Counted from the first letter of the stretch, positions 1 through 9,484 are shown. The stretch: DNA of 64,000 nt from Laceyella sacchari (GCF_004343255.1 NZ_SMDD01000003.1:186001-250000), one strand, 5' to 3'. Translations and numbers: made by a program. The notes: generated by a model not told the origin, from the sequence alone.

Positions 1-271
1 TTCCTGCCGCCATAAAACTTTCAACGAATTGCCAATCGATCTCCACTTTTCGCTCCGGCGGTGCCATCCCCTCCAGCGAAACAAAGACATCCACTCGCCC
101 CCGACGTACCACGGATTGCACAAGTCTCCGGATATCTTCCTCCAAAGACATCCATCCTTGTGGCAGACGCACCACCACATCTAAAAAGCGATGGTTCACC
201 GAGCGAATCTCAGTTGTGACGCGGCATTCCGCCGTCTCCACTTCTCCCCTCCCATATCCTGTCATGCTCAT
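1..271 (-). CDS. yloC: YicC/YloC family endoribonuclease-type protein, N-terminal part (runs off window)
   Basis: About 90 codons read leftward from an ATG at 271 and continue past the window edge. The start reads MSMTGYGRGEV, the hallmark N-terminus of the YicC/YloC family (usually MIRSMTGYGR), followed by the family's conserved EIRSVNHRFLD stretch. Family members are about 290 residues, so roughly two thirds are missing. YicC proteins are reported as endoribonucleases in E. coli; that role is family knowledge. A purine-rich AGAGAAG lies about 9 bases upstream of the chosen ATG. A second in-frame ATG at 298 has no good ribosome-binding site, and the ATG at 265 would give MTGYGR. In B. subtilis yloC directly follows rqcH and yloB; here they are separated by about 11 kb. 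Confidence 0.85.
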   Translation of the reverse strand, partial: MSMTGYGRGEVETAECRVTTEIRSVNHRFLDVVVRLPQGWMSLEEDIRRLVQSVVRRGRVDVFVSLEGMAPPERKVEIDWQFVESFMAAG

Positions 272-464
272 TGCAGTCAGCTTCTCTTGTGTTGTCATCG
301 CTAAACCCCACACTCTCTTCTCTCATTTCCATCCCAATTATCTCCAAAATCAAGGGGATCATCCCTATTCTTTACAATGCATTCAATTCCTGCAGGTCGA
401 ATTTATCGCCCGTTCCTGATAGAATAGTGCATTGTAGACAAAGGAATAGAAGGATGTTGACGAC

Positions 465-2096
465 ATGTCAAACAAATTGGTAAAAGGAACTGTTATCTTA
501 AGTGTAGCAACATTGTTCACGAAAATCATCGGCAGTTTGTTCTGGGCGCCGTTTCAGAACATCGCCGGTGATGAAACCGTTGGGCTCTATCGTATTTCAT
601 TTCCGTTTTATACGATTCTGCTCATGATCGCTTCAGCCGGCATTCCGATCACTGTATCCAAGTTTGTGGCTGAACGTTTGTCCAACAACGATCATGCGGG
701 AGCGCGCCGGGTGTTGAAGGCAGCATCGCTGATTTTGAGCATCAGCGGCTTCATCGCCTTCTCACTCTTGTTCTTCGGGTCTCATTTCATCGCCAACGTG
801 ATGCTGAACAACCCGGATACCGAATCCTCGCTGAAGGTACTGGCGTGTGCCATCGTGTTTGTACCGATCATGGCTGTTTACCGCGGGTACTTTCAAGGCC
901 ACCAACAAATGATGCCGACCGGGGTCTCGCAAGTCGTCGAGCAAGTGGTACGAGTGGGAACGGTGATCGGGCTCACTTACTGGATGGTCCAAGCAAACTT
1001 GCCGCAAGAGACGGTGGCGGCGGGAGCGACCTCCGGTGCTTTGACTGGCGCCATCGCCGGATTGGTGGTTGTCATGTGGTACAATAGCCGCGATCTGAAA
1101 ATGGCCAGACAAGCTGGTCTAAATGCGACCAATACGAAGGAACCACTGTTTCCGCTGGCCAAAAAAATCTTGCGGTACGCTATCCCGATTTCGCTTGCGT
1201 CCTTGGTGTTGCCTTTGATCGGGCTGATCGATTCGTTCACCGTCCCCCGCCTGCTGATGGCGGAAGGCAACACAGCCAGCATGACCAATACGCTGTTTGG
1301 CATATACAGTCGAGGAGAGCCGTTTGTCAATGTGATCTCTACCTTCTCCTCCTCTCTGACATTGGCTTTGATCCCAGCCATCTCGGCCCATGTCGCCAAA
1401 CAAGAGATGGCGGCGGTTGAGCACAAGACGCAACAAGCGTGGTTAATGACCACAATTATCAGCTTACCCTCCTGTGTAATGTTGGCAATTCTAGCGCGTC
1501 CGCTCAACGTGATGATGTATCAGGATGACGCCGGAACCGTCACGCTGTCCGTCTTGGCATTCTCAGCCATCTTCAGCACATTAGCTGTGACCAGTTCGGG
1601 CATTTTGCAAGGCCTTGGACACAACAAAGTGCCAGTACGCCATTTGTTGATCGGCGCCGTCTGCAAAGTCATCGGCAACTTCATCTTTATTCCGATCATG
1701 GGCATTGCTGGTTCAGCCTTAGCCATGGTGCTGGCTTACCTGGTTGTCTGTGCGCTAAACATGTGGATGGTCATTCGTGTGACGGGAGTGAAGCTCTCGC
1801 TGACTCGCCAATTTATCAAACCTGGTTTCAGCACTCTGATCATGGGGATTGCGTTGACCGGTGCTTACCTTTTCATCAACGACACCATGGATTTGGAGCA
1901 CGCTTCCCGACTGACGAACACCTTGGCTGCGCTCAGCCTGTGCGTTGTTGCGGGCGTGATCTACATCATCGCACTGATTATCAGCAAAACGATCACCGAA
2001 CAAGAATTGCGAATGTTCCCCATGGGAACCCGGTTGATCCGGCTGTTTACCAAATTGAAGCTGTTACGCCCTTCCAAATCGGATATCCCTGCGTGA
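465..2096 (+). CDS. MurJ/SpoVB/YtgP-family polysaccharide flippase
   Basis: This 543-residue, very hydrophobic protein has the layout of the MOP superfamily: about fourteen membrane segments, with the family-typical start (SNKLVKGTVILS), the FVPIMAVYRGYFQGHQ stretch near residue 135 and VVEQVVRVG near 155. The family moves lipid-linked sugars such as lipid II across the cytoplasmic membrane. Length matches B. subtilis YtgP (MurJ, about 544) more closely than SpoVB (about 518), but I cannot separate the subfamilies by eye. The ATG follows AAGGAT by about 10 bases; a weak TAGAAT -10 lies at about 421-426. It is divergent from the yicC-type gene and ends at a clear terminator, so it appears monocistronic. 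The dcw cluster in this window contains no other flippase. Confidence 0.85.
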   Translation: MSNKLVKGTVILSVATLFTKIIGSLFWAPFQNIAGDETVGLYRISFPFYTILLMIASAGIPITVSKFVAERLSNNDHAGARRVLKAASLILSISGFIAFSLLFFGSHFIANVMLNNPDTESSLKVLACAIVFVPIMAVYRGYFQGHQQMMPTGVSQVVEQVVRVGTVIGLTYWMVQANLPQETVAAGATSGALTGAIAGLVVVMWYNSRDLKMARQAGLNATNTKEPLFPLAKKILRYAIPISLASLVLPLIGLIDSFTVPRLLMAEGNTASMTNTLFGIYSRGEPFVNVISTFSSSLTLALIPAISAHVAKQEMAAVEHKTQQAWLMTTIISLPSCVMLAILARPLNVMMYQDDAGTVTLSVLAFSAIFSTLAVTSSGILQGLGHNKVPVRHLLIGAVCKVIGNFIFIPIMGIAGSALAMVLAYLVVCALNMWMVIRVTGVKLSLTRQFIKPGFSTLIMGIALTGAYLFINDTMDLEHASRLTNTLAALSLCVVAGVIYIIALIISKTITEQELRMFPMGTRLIRLFTKLKLLRPSKSDIPA

Positions 2097-2124
2097 GAAT
2101 AGGGCAACAAATCTTGAAAAAGAT

Positions 2125-2160
2125 AAAAGCTGCACTCTTTTGGAAAAGGTGCAGCTTTTT
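2125..2160 (+). terminator. intrinsic terminator after flippase gene
   Basis: The arms AAAAGCTGCAC and GTGCAGCTTTTT pair, extended by an inner CTTTT/AAAAG pairing, and the 3' arm ends in five T. It lies 29 bases after the flippase stop. Confidence 0.85.
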
Positions 2161-2231
2161 GCTTGCATATTTGACGTATACCGCTCCATACTAAGCACAA
2201 AACAACCGACGCGAAAAAAGGAGGTGACTTC

Positions 2232-2690
2232 ATGCGCATCAGCGGACAAAATCTTCCATCCACCCATCATCCCATTACTCGATTGCATCAAGAAATCAAC
2301 CGCACCTTTGAGCGTTTTTTTGAAAACCCGTTGTTCACCCACCCCATGCCACAGATACCCGCCATCCACTTCAAGGAAGAAACGGATCGGTTTGTGATCG
2401 AAGCCGAACTTCCTGGAATTGACCCCAACGTGGTTGAAATCGAAGCGCACGGCCGCTCATTAATCATCAAAGGGGAACATAAGCAAACTACTCAATCACA
2501 AGGGGAGAACATGCATCAAGCTGAGCGCAGATACAGCTCGTTTCACCGCTCGATCACCTTGCCGGAAACCGCCAACCTGGATCACGTCACGGCTGAGTAC
2601 GAGCACGGGTTGCTGACAGTCACCGTGCCGAAACATGACATTCCAACCCCCCGCCGCATTGAAATCAAACAACGTAAGACTGACACGTAA
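2232..2690 (+). CDS. Hsp20 / alpha-crystallin small heat-shock protein
   Basis: A 152-residue protein with an alpha-crystallin domain from about residue 38 (FKEETDRFVIEAELPGI) to about 137, containing the conserved beta-strand region ERRYSSFHRSITLP and the closing EYEHGLLTVTVPK. The tail has an I-E-I sequence (PRRIEIK), matching the I-X-I/V motif by which small heat-shock proteins assemble into oligomers. The family holds unfolding proteins in an ATP-independent manner in the cytoplasm. The ATG follows a strong AAAGGAGGTGAC site. No CIRCE, CtsR or sigma-B element was recognised in the 70 bases upstream. It stands alone between two terminators. Confidence 0.93.
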   Translation: MRISGQNLPSTHHPITRLHQEINRTFERFFENPLFTHPMPQIPAIHFKEETDRFVIEAELPGIDPNVVEIEAHGRSLIIKGEHKQTTQSQGENMHQAERRYSSFHRSITLPETANLDHVTAEYEHGLLTVTVPKHDIPTPRRIEIKQRKTDT

Positions 2691-2721
2691 AAAAGCATCC
2701 CCCAACTTAGGGGATGCTTTT
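2691..2721. terminator. bidirectional terminator between hsp20 and APC permease
   Basis: AAAAGCATCCCC and GGGGATGCTTTT form a perfect stem with T-rich ends on both strands. It lies between two convergent genes and can serve both. Confidence 0.9.
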
Positions 2722-2736
2722 GTCTGTCATCATTTC

Positions 2737-4149
2737 TTATTTGCCTGATGCAGAGGAATCATTCAACAGCGAATGCTTGCGGGAATAGGTGAAGTATACC
2801 ACCAATCCGATCAGCAACCATACGCCAAACGCGATCCAAGTGATAACCGCCAACTTGGAGATCAGGAACAGACAAGCTCCAATCGCAATCAACGGAATGA
2901 CCGGCACGCCCGGGCACCGGAAGGCACGTGGCAAATCAGGTTGGGTCTTGCGCAGGACAATCACCCCGACAGACACCAGCGTAAAGGCGGTCAATGTACC
3001 GATGTTCACCAATTCTGCCAGTTTTTGCAACGGCAGCAACGCAGCGATGAATGCAGCAATAGTTCCCAAAATCCATGTGCTGGTAAACGGCGTTTTATAC
3101 TTGGGATGAACCTGTGAAAACATTTTTGGCAACAGCCCGTCCCGGGACATGGAGAAGAAAATCCGGGTTTGTCCATACAGCATGACCAAAATAACGGTGG
3201 TCATCCCCAAAATCGCACCCAAGTCAACCAAACCGGCAACCCAATCTTGTCCAGCCATTTGCAACACCAAGGAAACCGGATGATCTTCATGGCCTTTGAA
3301 TTGGGCAAATGGCACAACCCCAGTCATAATGGCTGTAACAACTACATAAAGGAGTGTACAAATCCCCAACGACCACAACAATCCTCTCGGGAGATCCCGT
3401 TTCGGGTCGCGGGTTTCTTCCGCAGCGGCCGCAACAGCGTCAAAACCGACATAAGCGAAGAACACCAGCGCCGCAGCTTGGAAAACGCCTTCAAATCCAA
3501 ACGGTGTAAACGGTTCCCAGTTTGCTGGCTTCACATAGCCCACTCCGACAAAGATGAAGAGGAGCACCACGGCTACTTTGATCACAACCATGATGTTGTT
3601 TACCTTTTTGGATTCGGAGATACCGCGGGAAAGCAAGAATGTGATTAGCATCACGATCAAAAATGCCGGCAAGTTAAAGAAGCTGGTAACGCCCTCTTTG
3701 GCGCCAGGTGCGGCAGTCAACGCTTCTGGCAGATGGATGCCGAAGCCGCCCAGCAATGACTGAAAATACCCTGACCAACCAACAGCCACCGAACTCACGG
3801 CGAAAAGATACTCCAACACCAAGTCCCAACCGATGATCCAAGCGATCAATTCACCCAATGTCGCATAACTGTAAGTGTAAACCGATCCGGAAATCGGCAC
3901 CAAAGAAGCGAATTCTGCGTAAGCCAAAGCAGCGAACGCACAGGCAACGCCGGCGATGATAAACGAAAGGATTAAGGCGGGTCCGGCTGTCAGCGCGCCT
4001 GCACCGGTCAATACAAAAATCCCTGTTCCGATAATTGCGCCAATCCCCAGGAGCGTCAAATCCCAAGCTCCCAAATCCCGTTTCAGCTTGCCTTTGCTCT
4101 GCGCCTCTTTTAATAGCGCGCCAATATCCTTAGTTCGCAATAAACTCAT
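2737..4149 (-). CDS. APC-superfamily amino acid permease (YfnA/CAT type)
   Basis: This 470-residue membrane protein begins SLLRTKDIGALL and continues with KRDLGAWDLTLLGIGAIIG, the first helix and glycine-rich substrate-binding loop of cationic-amino-acid-transporter-like APC permeases. About 12 membrane segments are visible and the family motif YVGFDAVAAAAEE lies near residue 235. The family imports amino acids by proton symport; the substrate cannot be read from sequence. The longest frame starts at 4170, but the ribosome-binding site GGGAGGG lies inside that extension and is placed 8 bases before the ATG at 4149, so 4149 is used. The gene is flanked by terminators and appears monocistronic. 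Confidence 0.88.
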   Translation of the reverse strand: MSLLRTKDIGALLKEAQSKGKLKRDLGAWDLTLLGIGAIIGTGIFVLTGAGALTAGPALILSFIIAGVACAFAALAYAEFASLVPISGSVYTYSYATLGELIAWIIGWDLVLEYLFAVSSVAVGWSGYFQSLLGGFGIHLPEALTAAPGAKEGVTSFFNLPAFLIVMLITFLLSRGISESKKVNNIMVVIKVAVVLLFIFVGVGYVKPANWEPFTPFGFEGVFQAAALVFFAYVGFDAVAAAAEETRDPKRDLPRGLLWSLGICTLLYVVVTAIMTGVVPFAQFKGHEDHPVSLVLQMAGQDWVAGLVDLGAILGMTTVILVMLYGQTRIFFSMSRDGLLPKMFSQVHPKYKTPFTSTWILGTIAAFIAALLPLQKLAELVNIGTLTAFTLVSVGVIVLRKTQPDLPRAFRCPGVPVIPLIAIGACLFLISKLAVITWIAFGVWLLIGLVVYFTYSRKHSLLNDSSASGK

Positions 4150-4453
4150 ACCAAACTCCCTCCCTACCAAACAGTGTTAATCTTACGATTTTTCTATCCA
4201 GCCAAAAATATCAGAAACAAACCCTTTTGTTGATGTATTGTGAAAATTTAAGATTACAAAAATATTCCGCAGGGTATTGTGGTTTTTTCTTTTTTAGCTG
4301 GATATCCCCTTTTCTCTAAGCCGTGATTGGCTTTGGGTTTTCTCCCCCTCCTGAATTTTTAAACAATTCAAGTCTTTGCGTGCAAATTATTACAAAAGGC
4401 ATTTTGAAATGGGATAAAAAAACTCTTAATGTGATTACTATCATAAAAAAATT
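4150..4453. other. AT-rich intergenic region
   Basis: No open frame with a ribosome-binding site is seen. It must contain the promoter of the leftward permease, but no convincing -35/-10 pair was found. An 8-base inverted repeat, TAATCTTA (4178-4185) and TAAGATTA (4249-4256), lies close to the permease start and could be an operator; this is weak. Confidence 0.4.
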
Positions 4454-4475
4454 AAAGGGGTTTTTCAACCCCTTT
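4446..4475 (-). terminator. terminator after M42 aminopeptidase
   Basis: On the minus strand AAAGGGG and CCCCTTT flank a short loop and are followed by AATTTTTTTA. It lies 40 bases beyond the stop of the M42 peptidase gene. Confidence 0.8.
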
Positions 4476-4514
4476 CAGTAAAAAAAGCCGCTTTATATTT
4501 TTTTAAATTTTGGT

Positions 4515-5588
4515 TTAATAACAAATCTCTTCCAATCGTTTGTTATCCAACTTTTTCACCACAGCCGTGACTAATTGCAACGCTTGTTCAAAATCTCTCC
4601 GGGCCATCACGGAGTTGTGGCTGTGTACATAACGGGTTGGGAAGCCGATGGCCACCGTGGGGCAACCGATGCCGTGCAGATGAAACTTGCCGCCGTCGGT
4701 TCCGCCACCCATTAGCGCGTCCATTTGTACATGAATCCCCAGTTCTTCGGCAGTATCTAGCACCAAGTCCCGCAACTTGCCATGACCGATCATAAAATGA
4801 TCCAACAAAAACATCGTCGGTCCTTCCCCTAAATCGGCTTTGGCCGGATAGCTCTCAAACCCTGGTGTATCATAAGCCAGGCCAACATCCAGCGCAAACG
4901 CCACATCTGGGCGCACCAACTGAGCCAAGGCAGAGGCTCCCCGCATACCTACTTCTTCTTGTACGGTCGCGCCGGCATAAACCGTGTTGGGATGATCTTG
5001 CCCTTGCAGTTCCCGCAACACTTCGATCGCCAAAGCGCAACCAGCACGGTTGTCCAAGGCCTTGCCGCACCACCATTGTCCGCCACGCATCATAAAAAAG
5101 TCAGACACCGGCACCACGGGATCACCTAAGCGGATTCCCATCTCTTCCACTTCTTCCTTGCTCGTCGCGCCCACGTCGATAAACATCTCTTTAAGTTCAA
5201 CCAAGCGGTTTTTCTCCTCCGCACCCAACACATGTGGCGCTTTGGAACCGATGATGCCGACATAATCCCCTTTGCGAGACTGAACAGTCACGCGATGCCC
5301 TAACACATTGTGCGACCACCATCCGCCCAATTGTTGAAACCGCAAGAAACCTTTGTCTGTGATTTGCGTCACCATAAAACCGATCTCATCCAGATGGCCA
5401 GCCAGCAAAATGCGGGGGCCATTGGCATCACCCGTTTTTTTGGCTACAATCCCACCCATCCGGTCACGCAAAATCTCTTCAGACAAAGGAGCTAGATGGT
5501 GTTCCATCTTGATGCGCACATCTCGTTCAAACCCTGGCACACCATTCGCTTCACTCAGCTCTTTCATCAATTGCTCCAACCGGTCCAT
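4515..5588 (-). CDS. ytoP: M42 family metallo-aminopeptidase (YtoP type)
   Basis: A 357-residue cytoplasmic peptidase of the M42 (glutamyl/tetrahedral aminopeptidase) family. Metal ligands and catalytic residues are all visible: AGHLDEIGF (His ligand and Asp) near residue 65, KALDNRAGC (bridging Asp) near 175, TVQEEVGMRGA (catalytic Glu then Glu ligand) near 208, ALDVGLAYDTPG (Asp ligand) near 230, and YVHSHNS (His ligand) near 320. Length and end-to-end resemblance fit B. subtilis YtoP. These enzymes form dodecamers that trim peptides; that is family knowledge. The ATG follows AAGGAGG by 7 bases. It is flanked by terminators or long gaps and appears to be a single-gene unit. Confidence 0.9.
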   Translation of the reverse strand: MDRLEQLMKELSEANGVPGFERDVRIKMEHHLAPLSEEILRDRMGGIVAKKTGDANGPRILLAGHLDEIGFMVTQITDKGFLRFQQLGGWWSHNVLGHRVTVQSRKGDYVGIIGSKAPHVLGAEEKNRLVELKEMFIDVGATSKEEVEEMGIRLGDPVVPVSDFFMMRGGQWWCGKALDNRAGCALAIEVLRELQGQDHPNTVYAGATVQEEVGMRGASALAQLVRPDVAFALDVGLAYDTPGFESYPAKADLGEGPTMFLLDHFMIGHGKLRDLVLDTAEELGIHVQMDALMGGGTDGGKFHLHGIGCPTVAIGFPTRYVHSHNSVMARRDFEQALQLVTAVVKKLDNKRLEEICY

Positions 5589-5997
5589 ATTGATTCCTCC
5601 TTATCGTGCGCAAGTGACAGATGGCCAAATATCAAGACGTCCAGCCATTGTCCCATCTAACTTGCCCCACCGGGCCGAAGTATGTTTTTGAAAAAAGATT
5701 AGATTCACCTATGTAATGTACCTCAGAAGCACTCTCTTTCGACATACGAAACAGTATGCCTTTTTTATTATTTCATAATTTTTACTTATGATTCAATCTA
5801 TTTTTTCTTTTATCTCTTGATTATCTTTTGTTTCTAATTACTTTTTTTTAATTCATTACCCATGTTCGTTCACGATCACAACTCGGATTCCCAAACATAC
5901 AGGCCCCACTGATGATAAGAATATTCACAACCTTCCGCGCTTATTTGAACCTGCTTGAGAGCAAACATCGCAAGCCTTTGGGCCTACTTATCACATT
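5589..5997. other. AT-rich intergenic region, no gene seen
   Basis: About 400 bases separate the ROK gene end from the aminopeptidase start. The middle is strongly T-rich on the plus strand. One short hairpin (CATAC/GTATG, about 5742-5758) followed by six T is seen on the plus strand, but no plus-strand gene precedes it. No convincing coding frame or promoter was identified, although the aminopeptidase promoter must lie here. Confidence 0.4.
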
Positions 5998-7203
5998 TTA
6001 CGCACTCGGTGCGAAAATCTTGCGCAACACCTGTGTGTATGCGCCGATTAATGCCGCCCGGTTCCCCAAATCGGATACCGTGATCGACAAATTGTTCGCC
6101 GATGAGGACAATGCGTGTTTTTTTACGGTGTGCGCGAGCGGTTCCATCAAGCATGCGCCTGCACGGGTCAGGCTCCCATTGACAATGATACGTAAAGGAT
6201 TAAAGATGTTAATCAAGTTCGCCAAGCCAATTCCCAAACATTCCCCAGCATAAACAAATATCTCTCTAGCCAACTCATCTCCCTGCTTGAGTGCCACAAA
6301 AAGGTGCTCTTCAGTCAATTGGGACAACTTTCCCTGCACCATTTCGTGCAAAACGCTCTTTCTGCCGCCTTCCATCATGTTTCGAGCCCGCTTGACGAGA
6401 GCCGGGGTAGATGCATGCGCCTCAAGGCACCCTTTGTTGCCGCACCGGCATAACGGGCCGGCTATGTCAATCGTGGTGTGACCAATCTCTCCTGCCCCAT
6501 ATGAGACGCCTTGGTACAATTCATTTTTCAAGATGATGCCCGAGCCAATCCCAGCTCCGGCATAGACGGTGACAAAATTGTCCAGTTCTTTCCCTTGACC
6601 GAACCAGCTTTCCGCCAAAGCCATCGCCCGTACATCATTCTCCACTTCCACCGGCAACTGGCAAGTCTCTTCCAACATCGTTTTGATCGGTACGTGTTTC
6701 AGATTAAAATGGGGTGCGAACACTAACTCTCCCAAGCGAGGATTGACAAGCCCGCGCACTCCTACTCCAATGCCGAGGACAGGTTGCCCATCTGCGCCAG
6801 CCATGGCCAATGCCTCTTTCACAATCGCTTTCAACGCTTCCATGAAGGCTGATTGATCCATTTGTAAGGGCAATTCCTGGGCACATTGGTGAACCATCCT
6901 GCCATCAAGGTGAGCAACTGCGGCATCCAGCCTTTCCAAACGGGCGTACACGCCGATCACATAAAATCGAGACGCATTGATGCGGAGCATGATCGGCTTA
7001 CGTCCACCAGTCGACTCACCCAAATTGCTTTCCACAATCAAGCCATCTTGCAACAGTTCATTGACAATATTGGTCACGGTTGGTGGCGTCAACTTGGTCA
7101 ACTTCGCGATTTCCGCCCGCGAGATAGGGCCATGCACACGGACCATGTTCAAAATTGTTGACTTATTCAATGATTTCATCCATTGGAAACTTCCCGTCTG
7201 CAT
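5998..7203 (-). CDS. ROK-family transcriptional repressor (XylR/NagC type)
   Basis: A 401-residue protein with an N-terminal winged helix-turn-helix (about residues 8-70; GPISRAEIAKLTKLTPPTVT is a typical ROK recognition region) and a C-terminal sugar-kinase-like ROK domain. The ROK signature is present with the structural zinc site CRCGNKGCLEAH near residue 255. Such proteins release DNA on binding a sugar or sugar phosphate. The phosphate-binding loop reads YAGAGIGSGIILKNE, as in repressors. The frame extends to 7263, but AAAGGGGG lies 7 bases before the ATG at 7203. The adjacent gene upstream on the same strand is pgi, suggesting a link with sugar metabolism, though no sugar transporter lies nearby. 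Ligand unknown. Confidence 0.9.
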   Translation of the reverse strand: MQTGSFQWMKSLNKSTILNMVRVHGPISRAEIAKLTKLTPPTVTNIVNELLQDGLIVESNLGESTGGRKPIMLRINASRFYVIGVYARLERLDAAVAHLDGRMVHQCAQELPLQMDQSAFMEALKAIVKEALAMAGADGQPVLGIGVGVRGLVNPRLGELVFAPHFNLKHVPIKTMLEETCQLPVEVENDVRAMALAESWFGQGKELDNFVTVYAGAGIGSGIILKNELYQGVSYGAGEIGHTTIDIAGPLCRCGNKGCLEAHASTPALVKRARNMMEGGRKSVLHEMVQGKLSQLTEEHLFVALKQGDELAREIFVYAGECLGIGLANLINIFNPLRIIVNGSLTRAGACLMEPLAHTVKKHALSSSANNLSITVSDLGNRAALIGAYTQVLRKIFAPSA

Positions 7204-7287
7204 TCGCTTCCCCCTTTCAGTCTGGATCAACAGAGTGACTTCCACGCGATGTGGGGTGGTCAACGTTCATACTAGGCGCAAAATGAC

Positions 7288-7345
7288 CACTTGTCTATAT
7301 TTTTATTCAAGTGAAACATATATTTTATTTGACGCAAAAATAAAA
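7288..7345. promoter_or_regulatory. candidate ROK-repressor operators
   Basis: Two inverted repeats lie 85-142 bases upstream of the ROK start. TTTTATTT (7323-7330) and AAATAAAA (7338-7345) form a perfect palindrome around a 7-base centre with a GC step, resembling Gram-positive XylR operators. CACTTG (7288-7293) and CAAGTG (7308-7313) form a second. Autoregulation is inferred. Confidence 0.45.
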
Positions 7346-7395
7346 AATCCCTTTCCAATCCATCTTGCCAATTAGACCCAGCACGCATACTACAA

Positions 7396-7432
7396 AAGTA
7401 AAACATGGCAGCAGGATAGCCGCCATGTTTCA
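7396..7432 (-). terminator. terminator after pgi
   Basis: On the minus strand AAACATGGC and GCCATGTTT form a 9-bp stem followed by a T-rich stretch, starting just beyond the pgi stop. Confidence 0.75.
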
Positions 7433-7436
7433 CAAG

Positions 7437-8789
7437 TCACTTCTCCAATCGGCGCAACAACGCTTCGCGCTCCGCTTCAAAACCAGGTTTGCCGAGCAAA
7501 GCAAACATATTTTTCTTGTACGCTTCCACTCCTGGTTGGTCAAACGGATTCACACCGAGCAAATAACCGCTCACGCCACAAGCCTTTTCAAAGAAGTAAA
7601 CCAACTGTCCAAACGCGAAGGGGGAAAGTTCTTTCACTTTCACTACCAAATTGGGCACCCCGCCGTCGGTGTGGGCCAACATGGTTCCCTCAAACGCTTT
7701 GGTATTAACGAAATCAAGATCTTTACCTGTCAAGTAGTTCAGGCCGTCAAGATTCTCTGCATCCTCTTTGATCACCATCGTTTTGGCCGATTTTTCCACA
7801 AAAACAACCGTTTCAAAGATGTTGCGCAGGCCTTCTTGGATGTACTGACCCATGGAATGCAAGTCCGTGGTGAAGTTGACCGAAGCCGGAAAGATGCCTT
7901 TGTAATCTTTACCCTCGCTCTCACCGTACAACTGTTTCCACCACTCGCTGAAATACTGCAGGGAAGGCTCGTAATTGACCAACAACTCCGTGGTTTTGCC
8001 CTTGCGATACAACGCATTCCGCACGGCTGCATACTGATAAGCCTCATTCTGCTCCAAATCTGCGTTTCCATACAGTTGCATACCGGCTTGTGCCCCGGCC
8101 ATCATGGCATCAATGTCAATGCCCGCCACTGCGATCGGCAACAGACCCACCGCAGTCAGGACGGAATAACGCCCGCCTACATCGTCGGGAATAACGAAGC
8201 TCTCATACCCTTCTTCCTCAGCCAATTTCTTTAATGCCCCTTTGGCGCGGTCCGTTGTAGCGTAAATGCGACGGCGCGCTTCTTCCTTGCCGTAGCGGGA
8301 TTCCAAGTACTCGCGGAAGATGCGGAAAGCGATGGCGGGTTCCGTCGTGGTGCCTGATTTGGAAATGACGTTGACACTCACCTCTTTGCCCTCCAACAAT
8401 TCCAGCAATTCAGCCACATAGACCGAACTGATGTGATGGCCGACAAAATAAATTTCTGGCGTATTCCGTTTGCCCTTCGGCAACTGGTTGTAGAATGTAT
8501 GGGTCAGCATCTCGATCGCTGCCCGCGCTCCCAGATAAGAACCGCCGATACCGATAACGACGAGGGCATCAGAGTCGGACTGGATTTTGGCGGCGGCCCG
8601 TTTGATGCGGGCGAACTCTTCTTGGTCATAATCGCGTGGCAAATCAACCCATCCTAAGAAATCCGCACCCGCACCCGTTTTGTTATGTAACATGTCATGC
8701 GCCAAGTGAATCGCTGGACCCAATTGGCTAACTTCATGTTCTTGTATAAAAGAACGTGCTTTGGAATAGTCGAAAGATAAAAGATTCAT
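7437..8789 (-). CDS. pgi: glucose-6-phosphate isomerase
   Basis: Interconverts glucose-6-phosphate and fructose-6-phosphate in glycolysis and gluconeogenesis. The 450-residue product matches the length of Bacillus Pgi and resembles it throughout, including [16 protein letters not shown] near residue 75, the phosphate-binding [14 protein letters not shown] near 145, [15 protein letters not shown] near 205 and the C-terminal [14 protein letters not shown] with the catalytic Lys. The frame reaches 8804, but the ATG at 8789 is preceded by GGATGGTG at suitable spacing and gives the family-length N-terminus. A terminator follows. No partner gene is evident; the GNAT gene upstream is separated by 180 bases. 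Confidence 0.97.
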   Translation of the reverse strand: MNLLSFDYSKARSFIQEHEVSQLGPAIHLAHDMLHNKTGAGADFLGWVDLPRDYDQEEFARIKRAAAKIQSDSDALVVIGIGGSYLGARAAIEMLTHTFYNQLPKGKRNTPEIYFVGHHISSVYVAELLELLEGKEVSVNVISKSGTTTEPAIAFRIFREYLESRYGKEEARRRIYATTDRAKGALKKLAEEEGYESFVIPDDVGGRYSVLTAVGLLPIAVAGIDIDAMMAGAQAGMQLYGNADLEQNEAYQYAAVRNALYRKGKTTELLVNYEPSLQYFSEWWKQLYGESEGKDYKGIFPASVNFTTDLHSMGQYIQEGLRNIFETVVFVEKSAKTMVIKEDAENLDGLNYLTGKDLDFVNTKAFEGTMLAHTDGGVPNLVVKVKELSPFAFGQLVYFFEKACGVSGYLLGVNPFDQPGVEAYKKNMFALLGKPGFEAEREALLRRLEK

Positions 8790-8971
8790 TTTTTCACCAT
8801 CCATTTTTCATTTACTGAAGCAACAGTTGCCAAATCATCACACATTTTACCCTAATCATCTTCCAATTTCAAAAGCGAAAACCGGCGCGAAGCTAGGTGA
8901 AATCGTTACCATTGAAAGCAGGGAGCCCATCAGCGGTGCACCTTGTCTTAGGATGAACCAAAACGGGGTTC

Positions 8972-9484
8972 TTACTCGTTCCGTTTCGCCTTTTTCCACA
9001 TCCATTTCAACCAGATTCCGTCTTGTCCAACGCGGACAAACCCCGATTTCTCCAGCACGCGCACAGACGCTTTGTTCTCCATGTCGCACTTGGCGGTGAT
9101 CCGTTTGACCCCCGGTTGCCGCTTCACCCAATCTACAGCCGCTAGAGCGATTTCCGTGGCATAGCCCCGTCCCTGATAGGCAGGGACAATACTGTAGCCG
9201 ATGTCGACCACACCCGAAGCATCCGGTCCACCTTTGAATCCCACATCTCCGATCAAGCTGTTCGCCTCTCTGTCAATCGCCAACGCATTCCAAACCCGTT
9301 CGTTTGATTGCAAACGCGTTTGTTCATACACGACGGGCAAGGCCTCCGCCAAATCGGGATGCGGCCAGTCATCTGGAATGTGAATATGAAGGGATTCAGC
9401 CAACTTTTCCTTGTTACGGATTGCCTGTTTCATCCGTTCTGCCGTGAACGGGATCACCATGACTCGTTTTGTATCAAATCGCAT
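8972..9484 (-). CDS. GNAT-family N-acetyltransferase (RimJ/RimL-like)
   Basis: A 170-residue protein of the GNAT fold in the RimJ/RimL-like branch. The acetyl-CoA pyrophosphate-binding motif is YQGRGYATEIA near residue 108, preceded by VDIGYSIVPA and followed by AKCDMENKASVRVLEKSGF, all typical of this branch. The acceptor substrate cannot be inferred. The ATG follows AGAAAGGAGC by 5 bases. The gene is alone, with long gaps on both sides; a paired RNA-like structure lies 28-100 bases upstream (see 9512-9583). Confidence 0.85.
   Translation of the reverse strand: MRFDTKRVMVIPFTAERMKQAIRNKEKLAESLHIHIPDDWPHPDLAEALPVVYEQTRLQSNERVWNALAIDREANSLIGDVGFKGGPDASGVVDIGYSIVPAYQGRGYATEIALAAVDWVKRQPGVKRITAKCDMENKASVRVLEKSGFVRVGQDGIWLKWMWKKAKRNE

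Noticed and set aside
2161-2231. CtsR, HrcA or sigma-B element in front of hsp20
   Set aside because: Looked for GTCA-type repeats, CIRCE and GTTT/GGGTAT boxes; none found.
5742-5768. Hairpin followed by T run on plus strand
   Set aside because: Stem is only five pairs and no plus-strand gene precedes it; probably chance in an AT-rich gap.
7365-8234. 289-codon plus-strand frame opposite pgi
   Set aside because: Shadow of pgi; the real gene is unambiguous.
8856-9131. 91-codon minus-strand frame across the GNAT end and pgi gap
   Set aside because: Mostly overlaps the GNAT gene out of frame; no ribosome-binding site and no recognisable family.
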